From contig QIAM01000058.1 in NCBI GenBank assembly GCA_003225555.1, positions 1 to 33,624 on the forward strand: DNA of 33,624 nt, read 5' to 3'. This stretch comes from Acidobacteriota bacterium (GTDB lineage: Bacteria; Acidobacteriota; Terriglobia; Terriglobales; Acidobacteriaceae). The position numbers and the translations under genes are program-made. Positions 1 through 7,095 of the stretch are shown in pieces (position 1 is the first letter of the stretch; every line of letters begins with the position of its first letter). The notes beneath the pieces were generated by a model. That model ran no database searches. It saw nothing but the letters and a program-made list of their open reading frames with translations, and was not told where the DNA came from.

Positions 1-165
1 AGGACGGGGTTTGCTCCGCAGCCACGAGCGGACGTGTGACTTTCGCTTTTTCCTTCTCGTCACGGACGAGATGATACTCCCATTTCTTTCCGGCAACTCA
101 CCATTCGCGAACAACGCGAAGGATGGGCGCCCGGGCAAGGGATAAGGTACCCAGACCGTTCAGCC
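1..165. other. No assignable gene; short unassigned open frame at window edge
   Basis: This edge stretch holds no gene I can name. On the minus strand a frame is open from about base 97 to the window start. It encodes a charged peptide beginning VAGKKWEYHLVRDEKEK, which looks more protein-like than its neighbours, but it directly follows a TGA and has no ATG, GTG or TTG start. It could be the remnant of a gene lying outside the window or chance. Nothing else was seen here. Confidence 0.3.
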
Positions 166-454
166 CTACTCTGACTCGCACCACCGCACGAAAATTTCGA
201 CCGCCTCTGACAAATTTAGAGGACCGCATGCGACGTGAAACTTCTGTTTTTCAATCCAATATTGAATCCAGTCGTTTTCAGTCCGCTCTATACTCTTTCT
301 TTCCAGTACGGAGTCCTGTCTTCGCGTATCTTGCAAACTAATCCTGATGCTCCAGCCGGGATTATCCAGCGTATCGATGTGAATGCCGTAAACCATGCTC
401 CCACTTGCCATTGCATTGGCTCGCATACCATCGTTCTAAAAGCGACAAGCTCAT
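166..454 (-). pseudogene. Imm53-family immunity protein, frameshifted
   Basis: The 3' frame reads YGIHIDTLDNPGW, then SIERTENDWI, then a C-terminus with GGP-like CGPLNLSEAVEIF. This matches my memory of the Imm53 family, small proteins predicted to neutralise polymorphic toxins. The matching N-terminus, MSLSLLERWYASQCNGKWEHG, lies one frame over and starts at the ATG at 454, with GGGAG about 7 bases upstream. The two halves join exactly if one T is removed from the GGTTTAC at 394-388 on the minus strand (GGTTAC would give G-Y). The repaired product would be about 96 residues, a full-length family member. No toxin gene is adjacent; the upstream neighbour is a DppB-type permease ending at 485. 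I infer a decayed orphan immunity gene; a sequencing error in the T run is the main alternative. Confidence 0.82.
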
Positions 455-484
455 GCGTTGCTCCCAGCCCTTCAATCTGGCCTT

Positions 485-1360
485 TCACTGTCGAATCCTC
501 GGGTTCGCCACCGAGTACAGCATGTCCGTGAGAAAATTCACCGCGACATATGTCAATCCAATCGCCAGGATGCATCCTTGCACCAGGTAGTAATCGCGGC
601 TGGAGATGGCGTCGATGGTGAGGCGTCCGATGCCGGGCCAGGAAAAAATCTTTTCGGTGACAATGGCGCCCGCGAGCAGCGCTCCGAATTGGAGGCCGAG
701 CACGGTGAGCACGGGGATCATGGCATTGCGCAGGGCGTGGCGGTAGACGACGGTGCGCTCGGGCAATCCTTTGGCACGGGCGGTGCGGATGTAGTCCTGG
801 CTGAGCTCTTCGAGCATCGAGGTACGCACCATGCGGGTGAGGATGGCGGCGAGCGCGCCGCCCATGGTGATCGCGGGCAGCACTAGGTTGGCGAATGAGC
901 CGGCGCCGGACACGGGCAGCCATCCCAGCTTGATGGCGAAAAGCAAGATCAGGATTGGTCCAAGCGCGAAGTTGGGGAACGACAGGCCGAACAGGCTGAC
1001 CACTGAGAGCAAGCGGTCGTCCCAAAGATTGCGGCGGCGGGCGGAGCGGACGCCGGCGGGAATCGATAGAACGATCGCAACGAACAGCGACGCCAGAGTG
1101 AGCTTCAGCGTGTAGGGATAACGCTGCGCGACCAACCGGGTCACGCTCTGGTTGTAACGGAACGATGGGCCAAGATCGCCGTGCAGCACGCCTTTCCAGT
1201 ACCGGATATATTGTTCGCCTAGCGGAGCATCGAGGCCGTAGGCGTGGCGGATGGCGGCGATATCTGCCGGCGGCGCACCTTCGCCGAGCATCTGCTGGAT
1301 GGGATCTCCCGGAACAAGGTGAATGAGCAGGAAAACGAGCGACACCACCAGCCAGATCAC
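485..1360 (-). CDS. DppB/OppB-type ABC transporter permease
   Basis: This is an inner-membrane permease of the peptide/nickel ABC transporter family (binding-protein-dependent transport, BPD_transp_1). The early motif LIHLVPGDP is the family signature near the end of the first membrane helix. A helix-rich core follows, then the EAA-type cytoplasmic loop around RTARAKGLPERTVVYRHALRN, which contacts the ATPase, and the segment TEKIFSWPGIGRL. The first standard start is a GTG at 1360, but the same frame stays open to 1402 and encodes LRIVLQRVFYTLP, which looks like the normal N-terminus of DppB. The true start is probably upstream, where a heptamer repeat now sits and offers only CTG (1399) or ATT (1393). 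No DppC, ATPase or binding protein follows; an Imm53 gene does. The gene may be an orphan or damaged at its 5' end. Confidence 0.88.
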   Translation of the reverse strand: MIWLVVSLVFLLIHLVPGDPIQQMLGEGAPPADIAAIRHAYGLDAPLGEQYIRYWKGVLHGDLGPSFRYNQSVTRLVAQRYPYTLKLTLASLFVAIVLSIPAGVRSARRRNLWDDRLLSVVSLFGLSFPNFALGPILILLFAIKLGWLPVSGAGSFANLVLPAITMGGALAAILTRMVRTSMLEELSQDYIRTARAKGLPERTVVYRHALRNAMIPVLTVLGLQFGALLAGAIVTEKIFSWPGIGRLTIDAISSRDYYLVQGCILAIGLTYVAVNFLTDMLYSVANPRIRQ

Positions 1361-1392
1361 CGGCAGGGTGTAGAAGACGCGTTGGAGGACAA

Positions 1393-1434
1393 TTCTCAGT
1401 TCTCAGTTCTCAGTTCTCGGTTGTCGGTTGTCAG
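1393..1434. repeat. Six-unit tandem heptamer repeat
   Basis: There are six consecutive 7-base units on the plus strand: TTCTCAG three times, then TTCTCGG, TTGTCGG and TTGTCAG. The array spans the whole gap between the stop codon of the unknown protein (1431-1433, inside the last unit) and the 5' end of the DppB-type gene. It belongs to the period-7 class seen elsewhere in this window. Confidence 0.9.
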
Positions 1435-1826
1435 TTAAGTCGTTCCAGAATCCAGCAGAATCCTGCTTCTTCACTCTCAAAATAGGCCAATCTTCCGGGG
1501 ATGCACGAAAGAAACGTACCCATCTGGCGGCCTACCACCCGTTTCATAGCGTGCAACAGCGGCATCTCCCTCCCATCGAGGTCGGCATCCTCGGATGTGA
1601 CCCAACATTTTCGAGGGGCGCCTTTCTGCGTTAGGATTGAAGCAATCTGCTCGGGATATTGCTGACTTGGTGGGATCGAAATGAGGTAGCGCGGATCCAA
1701 CGCATTGAAGTGAGCCAATTCACGAAGAAAGTTTGGCCTCTTCTTAGGCCTTGAAATCATTTCGACGTAACGCTCGCGTTTGGTGCGAACGATGAATCGC
1801 GCAAGCAATTGCTCTTCGTCGCTCAC
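1431..1826 (-). CDS. Conserved protein of unknown function
   Basis: The product is about 131 residues and soluble, with no signal peptide or membrane helix. It opens with LLARFIVRTKRERYVEM and contains LDPRYL, a central GAPRKCWV, then DADLDGREMPL and the C-terminal segment CIPGRLAYFE. I recognise this pattern as a widespread uncharacterised bacterial family but cannot name a function. I chose the GTG at 1826: it has GGGAG about 10 bases upstream and lies 4 bases after the stop of the CorC-like gene, which implies translational coupling. The longer frame to 1880 would overlap that gene and adds only low-complexity arginine-rich sequence. The stop codon lies inside the adjacent heptamer repeat. 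Confidence 0.72.
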   Translation of the reverse strand: MSDEEQLLARFIVRTKRERYVEMISRPKKRPNFLRELAHFNALDPRYLISIPPSQQYPEQIASILTQKGAPRKCWVTSEDADLDGREMPLLHAMKRVVGRQMGTFLSCIPGRLAYFESEEAGFCWILERLN

Positions 1827-1830
1827 AGTT

Positions 1831-3219
1831 TCAGTCTCCCGCCTGCTTCGCGGACTCGGCCCTGGCCTCGACATTCTCAATCTTGTCGATCTTCACTTTC
1901 GCGATGCGATGTCCTTCCATTTCTACGACGGTGTAGCGGTGACCTTCATATTCGAAGGATTCGCCGAGGCTCGGAATCCTTTGCAAGCGGGCCATGATGA
2001 ATCCAGCGAGCGTCTCGAAGCCCGCATCCCGCGGCAGAACAAGACCGTGCTCCGCCTCCAAGTCTCGGATGTTCAACGCCCCTTCCAGCACCGCCGCGGA
2101 CTCACCTTCCAATGCAGGCTCCGGCGGAGCCACATCAAATTCGTCTTCAATATTGCCCACGAGCTGCTCAAGGATGTCCTCGACCGTAATCACCCCAGCA
2201 GTGGAACCGAACTCGTCGACGACCACTGCAAGATGGCGGCGGCGCTCTTTGAATTCGGCCAGCAATTCCGCAAGCACCTTGGTTTCCGGGACGACGAGGA
2301 CGTCATGCATGATCTGCCCAATTTGCATCCGCGTGATGCGGCTGGCGGTGGGCTGGCCCAGATTGCTGAGGCGGAGCCGCATGTAGCGCATGAGGTCTTT
2401 GTAATAGAGCACACCAACGATGTGCTCCGGCCCGCGCTGGGGATCGTAGACGGGAATGCGCGAATGCTGTCCTTCGACCACGCGGACGAGGGCGTCATCG
2501 AGCGTGAGGTCGGAGGGCAGCGAGAAAATGTCTGGTCGCGCCACCATGACTGCGCTCACGCGGACGGTGTCGAGTTCGATGGCGTTGTGGATCATTTCCT
2601 CCTGAAATTCGGGAATCTGCCCGAACTGGCGGCTGGCGGTCACGATGAGCTTGAGTTCATCGGGGGAGTGGACGGCCCCTCCCCGGCGCGAATCCTGGGC
2701 GCCAAACATTCGAAGCACCAACCCGCCGGACTTGCGCATGAAAAACAGAAATGGCCGGGTAATGGTGAGAAACGCTTCCATGGGGGCGGCTACGGCGAGA
2801 GCAATTTGTTCGGCTCGTTGTAAGGCAAGCGTCTTGGGCACAAGCTCGCCCAGAATCACGTGCAGGTACGTGATCAAAGTGAAGGCGATGCCGATGGCAA
2901 TGCTGTGAGCGTAGACCGCTGCATGGGGAACCTCGTGCACGAAGCGGGAAGATTCCACCAGACGGGCCACCATGGGCTCACCGATCCATCCCAGGGTCAG
3001 GCTAACTATCGTGATTCCGAGCTGGACACCATTCACCACTTCGTCGAGCCGCTGGTGCAGGCGCTGGACGATGCGGGCGCCGATACGTCCGGATTCGATC
3101 AGCTGCTGGATGCGGGTGTCGCGCACGCTTACCAGCGAGAATTCAGCTGCCGCGAAGAAGGCGTTGGCTGCCACCAGGAGCAGGATCAGAAACACCCGGA
3201 GCAGCACAAAGGCAATCAT
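1831..3219 (-). CDS. CorC/HlyC-type (CNNM-CBS) transporter
   Basis: A 462-residue inner-membrane protein of the hemolysin-C/CorC family, linked in other bacteria to magnesium or cobalt efflux. Residues 1-200 form the CNNM (DUF21) membrane domain, starting with a hydrophobic helix that runs into NAFFAAAEFSLVSVR. Two CBS domains follow at roughly 220-340; the second contains LAVVVDEFGSTAGVITVEDI. The C-terminal 80 residues (from about GALNIRDLEAEHG) are the CorC_HlyC domain. The length is normal and the start is the only ATG consistent with the first helix. It is the first gene of a minus-strand pair with the downstream unknown protein. A second, shorter paralogue lies at 29130-30395. Confidence 0.92.
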   Translation of the reverse strand: MIAFVLLRVFLILLLVAANAFFAAAEFSLVSVRDTRIQQLIESGRIGARIVQRLHQRLDEVVNGVQLGITIVSLTLGWIGEPMVARLVESSRFVHEVPHAAVYAHSIAIGIAFTLITYLHVILGELVPKTLALQRAEQIALAVAAPMEAFLTITRPFLFFMRKSGGLVLRMFGAQDSRRGGAVHSPDELKLIVTASRQFGQIPEFQEEMIHNAIELDTVRVSAVMVARPDIFSLPSDLTLDDALVRVVEGQHSRIPVYDPQRGPEHIVGVLYYKDLMRYMRLRLSNLGQPTASRITRMQIGQIMHDVLVVPETKVLAELLAEFKERRRHLAVVVDEFGSTAGVITVEDILEQLVGNIEDEFDVAPPEPALEGESAAVLEGALNIRDLEAEHGLVLPRDAGFETLAGFIMARLQRIPSLGESFEYEGHRYTVVEMEGHRIAKVKIDKIENVEARAESAKQAGD

Positions 3220-3514
3220 TGAAGGCTAATTCTAACATTTCAAAAGCAGTTGCCAGTGGCCAGTGGCCAGTTCCCAGCTACTGAGTATCACGGCCAGGCG
3301 CTGCGTAAGAATTTAAGAATTTCGATTTGTGGAACCGCTATCCTTTTTCGACCCCGGAGGTCTAAGTAGCAGGCGGCAATCGAGTTACCGCCTGACCGCA
3401 TTCTCCGGGATCAGCACGAAATCTCAGGAACAAAAGATGTACGGCGCGCGTACTACTCAGTGAGGGCATAAAGGGCCCCAAATCTCCAGGTCAGCATCAC
3501 CACAGGAGGCAGTT
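3220..3514. other. Divergent intergenic region with repeats and small palindromes
   Basis: This 295-base gap separates the divergent CorC-like and adaptor genes and must hold promoters for both. I see no confident -35/-10 pair. It contains a period-7 repeat (3247-3281), a hairpin with 7-base arms CAGGCGG/CCGCCTG at 3370-3394, and an inverted repeat GTACG-5-CGTAC at 3439-3453. Either inverted repeat could be an operator for the efflux cassette. A strong AGGAGG lies just upstream of the adaptor's GTG start. Confidence 0.45.
3247..3281. repeat. Period-7 tandem repeat (CAGTGGC type)
   Basis: Five consecutive 7-base units read CAGTTGC, CAGTGGC, CAGTGGC, CAGTTCC and CAGCTAC. The units share the CAG start and resemble those of the repeat at 7026-7092. 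Confidence 0.8.
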
Positions 3515-4729
3515 GTGAACGGTAACGGAAATCATAAGAAAAAACGTCGCAAACTATTCATCTATGGCGGCATTGGACTGGGAATCGTCCTTCTGATCGC
3601 GATCGGGGTTTTCGCGGCCACCCGCGGCGGCACCAAGATTGATCCGTCGAAGCTGGCCAAGGTAGAGAAGGGTGACCTGGCCAAGAGCGTGGTGGCCACT
3701 GGCAAGGTGACGCCCATCACCAAGGTCGAGGTGAAATCCAAGGCCAGCGGCATCGTGAAGAAGCTTCTGGTGGATTACGGCGATCACGTCAAGAAGGGCC
3801 AACTGCTGGCGCAGCTCGACAAGATCGAGATTGAGGCGCAGGTCGAACAGTCGAAAGCGGCGCTGGAAGCGGCGCAAGCCAACTTGAAGGGCACCCAGGC
3901 AGATCTCGAGCGCGCCAAAGTGGACGCGGAAGGTCCGGACGTGCCACTGCTGAAGCGCGCTTATGACCGTGCCGTGGGCATGGCGAAGAGTGGAGTTGTC
4001 TCTGAGTCCGCACTCGATGATGCACAGAAGAATTACGAGATGGCGCTGAACAAACAAAACGTCTCCAAGGCGCAGGTTACGGTTCTGAAGGCGAAGATGG
4101 CGCAGGCCCAGGCTCAGGTAGCGCAGGATCAGGCAAATCTCAAGCAACTTCAGGAGCAACTGAGCTACACCGATATCATTTCGCCGATCGATGGAATCGT
4201 GCTCTCGCGCGATGTGCAGATGGGCGACGCGGTCAGTTCCATTCTCGTGCTGGGATCTTCGGCAACGCTCGTCATGAACCTTGGCGACACGAGCGAAGTC
4301 TATGTGAAGGGCAAGGTCGATGAGAGTGACATCGGCAAGGTTTATCTCGGCCAACCGGCGCGCATCAAGGTGGAATCGTTCAAGGACAAGACCTTCAACG
4401 GCAAGGTAACGAAAATCTCGCCCATGGGCGTCGAAAAAGATAACGTGACCACGTTTGAGGTGCGCGTCTCAATCCAGAATCCCGGCGGCGAACTCAAAGC
4501 CGAAATGACCGCGAACGCCGAAATCATTCTGGAAGAGCACAAGAACGTCCTCCAGATACCTGAAGGCGCAATTCTCTACGACAAAGACAAGAAAGCATCC
4601 GTCGAGATCCCAGATCCCAAAGGCAAGGAAGGCAAGAACAAAGTTGCCGTCAATATCGGGATCTCCAACGGCGCGAAGACGGAAGTGCTAAGCGGGTTGA
4701 AAGAAGGCGATCAGGTCGTGCTGCAGTAA
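3515..4729 (+). CDS. MacA/HlyD-like periplasmic adaptor of an efflux system
   Basis: A 404-residue membrane-fusion protein that would link an inner-membrane transporter to an outer-membrane channel. A lysine-rich N-terminus precedes one membrane anchor at about residues 14-35. The lipoyl/barrel half follows (KVEVKSKASGIV, VDYGDHVKKGQLLAQLD), then a long alpha-helical hairpin rich in Ala, Gln and Lys at about 105-215, then the returning lipoyl half (ISPIDGIVLSRDV) and beta-barrel and membrane-proximal domains. Start is GTG at 3515, with AGGAGG 6 bases upstream. It heads a plus-strand cassette with two MacB-type permeases and a DUF4097 protein, so the MacA-like assignment fits. No ATPase or TolC-type gene is in the cassette. 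Confidence 0.9.
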   Translation: MNGNGNHKKKRRKLFIYGGIGLGIVLLIAIGVFAATRGGTKIDPSKLAKVEKGDLAKSVVATGKVTPITKVEVKSKASGIVKKLLVDYGDHVKKGQLLAQLDKIEIEAQVEQSKAALEAAQANLKGTQADLERAKVDAEGPDVPLLKRAYDRAVGMAKSGVVSESALDDAQKNYEMALNKQNVSKAQVTVLKAKMAQAQAQVAQDQANLKQLQEQLSYTDIISPIDGIVLSRDVQMGDAVSSILVLGSSATLVMNLGDTSEVYVKGKVDESDIGKVYLGQPARIKVESFKDKTFNGKVTKISPMGVEKDNVTTFEVRVSIQNPGGELKAEMTANAEIILEEHKNVLQIPEGAILYDKDKKASVEIPDPKGKEGKNKVAVNIGISNGAKTEVLSGLKEGDQVVLQ

Positions 4730-4733
4730 GGCA

Positions 4734-4821
4734 GGCTTCGGGCTTCGGCTCAGGGGCTTCGGCTTTCAATTTGGACGAATGCCCACAGCCGAAGCCTGAT
4801 AGCCAAAGCCCGAAAGCCGGT
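4734..4821. repeat. Hairpin-forming period-7 repeat (GGCTTCG type)
   Basis: The left arm has units GGCTTCG, GGCTTCG, GCTCAGG, GGCTTCG and GCTTTCA. The right arm has AGCCGAA, GCCTGAT, AGCCAAA, GCCCGAA and AGCCGGT, roughly complementary to the left. It fills the gap between the adaptor stop and the next start, leaving no visible ribosome-binding site for the permease. A sister copy lies at 27332-27406. Confidence 0.85.
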
Positions 4822-4826
4822 TCTCC

Positions 4827-6086
4827 ATGACTCTCTCCGAAATCCTGAGCCAGGCGTTCGCCACATTCCGAGCTCACAAGATGCGCACTTTCCTTACGAT
4901 GTTCGGAATCGTGTGGGGGATCGCCTCTGTAATTCTGCTCGTGGGCCTGGGGCGCGGCTTCAGCGTCGATCAGAAGAAACACATGGAGACCCTTGGCAAG
5001 GATCTCGTCATCCTGTGGGGCGGGCGCACCAGTTCGCAAGTCGGAGGCCGAGCTGCCGGGCGCGAAATTCAGCTCAATGTGGATGACGCCTTTCTGATTC
5101 GGGATGAGTGCTATCTGGTAAAAAATGTGAGCCCGGAGCTGAGGCGCACAATTCCCGAAGTAAGCCAGTACAATTCGGCCAATCGGGGCGTGGTCGGCAT
5201 GTGGCCTTCCTACCAGGATTTCCGGTCGCTGCTGATCTCCGAAGGCCGCCTGATTACCGCTGACGATGAGCGCGAAGGCCGCCGCGTGATCGTTCTCGGC
5301 TCGAAAGCCTACCGTCAGCTGTTTCCGGGACAACCTGCGCTCGGGGCAAACCTGTTGATCAAGAGCGTCCCCTATACCATAATCGGCGTCCTTCAGGAGA
5401 AGAAGCAGAATTCGAACTATAGTGGTCCCGACAACGACTACTTGTTTGCTCCCTATTCCGCCGTATCTCGGGATTTCCCCCCTCCGACCAAACCCGGCGC
5501 CGGAATTCAGCGTGGATATCTCGACGATATCGTGTTCGAGGTGGCAGATCCCGAAGAGCATGAAGCGTCTGTGCTGCAAGTAAGGCGCGCGTTAGGCCGC
5601 GTACACCACTTCGATCCGCTGGACAAGGATGCCCTTTTCATTTGGGACACGATGATGGGCGCGAAGATGCTCGACAAAGTCTTCGGCGTGGTGACGATAT
5701 TTTTCGGATGTGTGGCCATTGTGACGCTGTGCCTGGGCGGGATTGGAGTAATGAACATCATGCTCGTTTCAGTGACCGAACGAACAAGGGAAATCGGCAC
5801 GCGCAAAGCCATGGGCGCGACCAAGCGTGACATCCTGCGCCAGTTCTTTGCCGAGTCCGCCATGCTCACGGTTGTTAGCGGCATCCTGGGCCTCAGCTTT
5901 GGCGTTGGCATCTGCGTTGCGATGAGCGTCGTGCCGATGCCGGATTTCGTTCCCCATCCCATTGTTTCGCCGATCTCGATAATTGCTTCGGTTCTGACAC
6001 TCTCTTTGATCACCGTGACCGCGGGCATGTATCCCGCCCAGCGCGCCGCGGAAATGACACCTGTGGAGTCGCTACGATATGAATAA
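4827..6086 (+). CDS. MacB-type ABC transporter permease (MacB_PCD-FtsX)
   Basis: A 419-residue inner-membrane permease. The N-terminus has a MacB_PCD-type first helix (residues about 28-47, MFGIVWGIASVILLVGLG) followed by a large extracytoplasmic domain to about 285. The C-terminus is an FtsX domain with three helices and the conserved stretch GVMNIMLVSVTERTREIGTRKAMGA. There is no nucleotide-binding domain, so it must borrow a separate ATPase, and none is in this window. Such proteins act with a MacA-type adaptor as a mechanotransmitter in efflux or envelope processes. The ATG at 4827 lacks a clear ribosome-binding site because a repeat precedes it. The stop overlaps the next start (ATGAATAA). 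Confidence 0.92.
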   Translation: MTLSEILSQAFATFRAHKMRTFLTMFGIVWGIASVILLVGLGRGFSVDQKKHMETLGKDLVILWGGRTSSQVGGRAAGREIQLNVDDAFLIRDECYLVKNVSPELRRTIPEVSQYNSANRGVVGMWPSYQDFRSLLISEGRLITADDEREGRRVIVLGSKAYRQLFPGQPALGANLLIKSVPYTIIGVLQEKKQNSNYSGPDNDYLFAPYSAVSRDFPPPTKPGAGIQRGYLDDIVFEVADPEEHEASVLQVRRALGRVHHFDPLDKDALFIWDTMMGAKMLDKVFGVVTIFFGCVAIVTLCLGGIGVMNIMLVSVTERTREIGTRKAMGATKRDILRQFFAESAMLTVVSGILGLSFGVGICVAMSVVPMPDFVPHPIVSPISIIASVLTLSLITVTAGMYPAQRAAEMTPVESLRYE

Positions 6087-7023
6087 CTCTCGCAATTCCC
6101 TTCCCTTCGCCACGCGGTCTTTGCTGGCAACCGCGTTGGTTGCGCTGCTCGCTTCAGCGACAGCATTCGCTTCCACCCCGCAGGGCACATTTGAAAAGAC
6201 CTTTCAGGTGAGTGGTCCCGTGGATCTGGAGGTTTTGACGCGCTCCGGTGACATCACCGTGCGCACCGGGCCCTCGGGTTCCGTCTCCATCCGCGGCAAG
6301 ATCTTCGTTGGGGACCACTGGCTGTTCGGCAAGCGGCAGGCGGACGTCAGCGAGATTCAGCAACATCCGCCTCTGCGCCAGGACGGCAACAGCATTCACA
6401 TCGACTACGTGAACGTGCGCGACATCTCGGTGGACTACGAAATCACCGTACCGGCCGAAACCACCCTGCGAACGCGCAGCGGCTCAGGAGATCAAACCGT
6501 TGAAGGTATCCATGGAAACGCCGACCTGCAGACCGGATCAGGCGATATGAGACTTGCCGGCCTCACCGGAGCCATTCATCTACAGACCGGCTCCGGGAAT
6601 GTACGAGCCCATGATATCTCCGGCTCGGTTCGCGGTGGGGCCGGTAGCGGCGACATTGAAGTGGACGAGCGCAGCTCAGGGGACATCGATCTGCACACCG
6701 GCTCAGGCAACGTCACCGTCCGCGGTATTCAAGGTGCGTTCCGTGCCGATGCCGGCAGCGGAGACATCACGGCCGAAGGCAAGCAGTCGGGCGCGTGGGA
6801 GATTCGCACCGGGTCAGGCAACGTGCACGTCCGCCTGCCAAGCAACTCCGCTTTTGACGCCGACATTTCCACCAGTTCAGGCACGATCGACGTCGATTCA
6901 CCGATTGAAATGACGGTGCAGGGCCGAGTGCAGGAATCGCGTAAGACCATCCACGGGAAAGTTCGTGGAGGCGGGCCGCTGCTCTCAGTACGCACCGGTT
7001 CGGGCGACATTCGGATTCAATAA
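6079..7023 (+). CDS. Exported DUF4097 beta-repeat protein
   Basis: The 314-residue product begins with a signal peptide (positive NSRNSLPFATRS, then a hydrophobic ALVALLASATAFA, cleavage near residue 32). The remainder is the DUF4097 type of beta-strand repeat: a TGSGDI/TGSGNV motif recurs about every 18-20 residues from about 130 to the C-terminus, consistent with a right-handed beta-helix or stacked sheet. The family is often called a putative adhesin, but its role is not established. The start overlaps the upstream permease stop by 8 bases, so the two are translationally coupled. It lies between two MacB-type permeases, so it may be a periplasmic partner or cargo of that transporter; this is inference. 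No LPXTG or lipobox was seen. Confidence 0.88.
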   Translation: MNNSRNSLPFATRSLLATALVALLASATAFASTPQGTFEKTFQVSGPVDLEVLTRSGDITVRTGPSGSVSIRGKIFVGDHWLFGKRQADVSEIQQHPPLRQDGNSIHIDYVNVRDISVDYEITVPAETTLRTRSGSGDQTVEGIHGNADLQTGSGDMRLAGLTGAIHLQTGSGNVRAHDISGSVRGGAGSGDIEVDERSSGDIDLHTGSGNVTVRGIQGAFRADAGSGDITAEGKQSGAWEIRTGSGNVHVRLPSNSAFDADISTSSGTIDVDSPIEMTVQGRVQESRKTIHGKVRGGGPLLSVRTGSGDIRIQ

Positions 7024-7025
7024 CC

Positions 7026-7092
7026 GTGGTCAGTGGCCAGTGACCCAACTTCGCAATTACTGGCCACTGGTCACTGACCACTGGTCACTGCG
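7026..7092. repeat. Hairpin-forming period-7 repeat (CACTGGT type)
   Basis: The left arm has GTGGTCA, GTGGCCA and GTGACCC. The right arm has TACTGGC, CACTGGT, CACTGAC, CACTGGT and CACTGCG. The arms are mutually complementary around a short AT-richer centre. It fills the gap after the DUF4097 stop and ends four bases before the next ATG, again with no visible ribosome-binding site. Confidence 0.85.
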
Positions 7093-7095
7093 TTT

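Noticed and set aside
288..1025. Long 245-codon minus-strand frame over the DppB-type gene
   Set aside because: Arg/His/Pro-rich with no domain; it is the shifted shadow of the permease gene, although its last part includes the Imm53 N-terminal region in another frame.
1780..2823. 347-codon plus-strand frame
   Set aside because: Lies antisense to the CorC-like gene and its composition and lack of motifs mark it as a shadow.
3370..3394. Hairpin upstream of the adaptor gene as a transcription terminator
   Set aside because: No T tract follows on either strand, so it is noted only as a possible operator.
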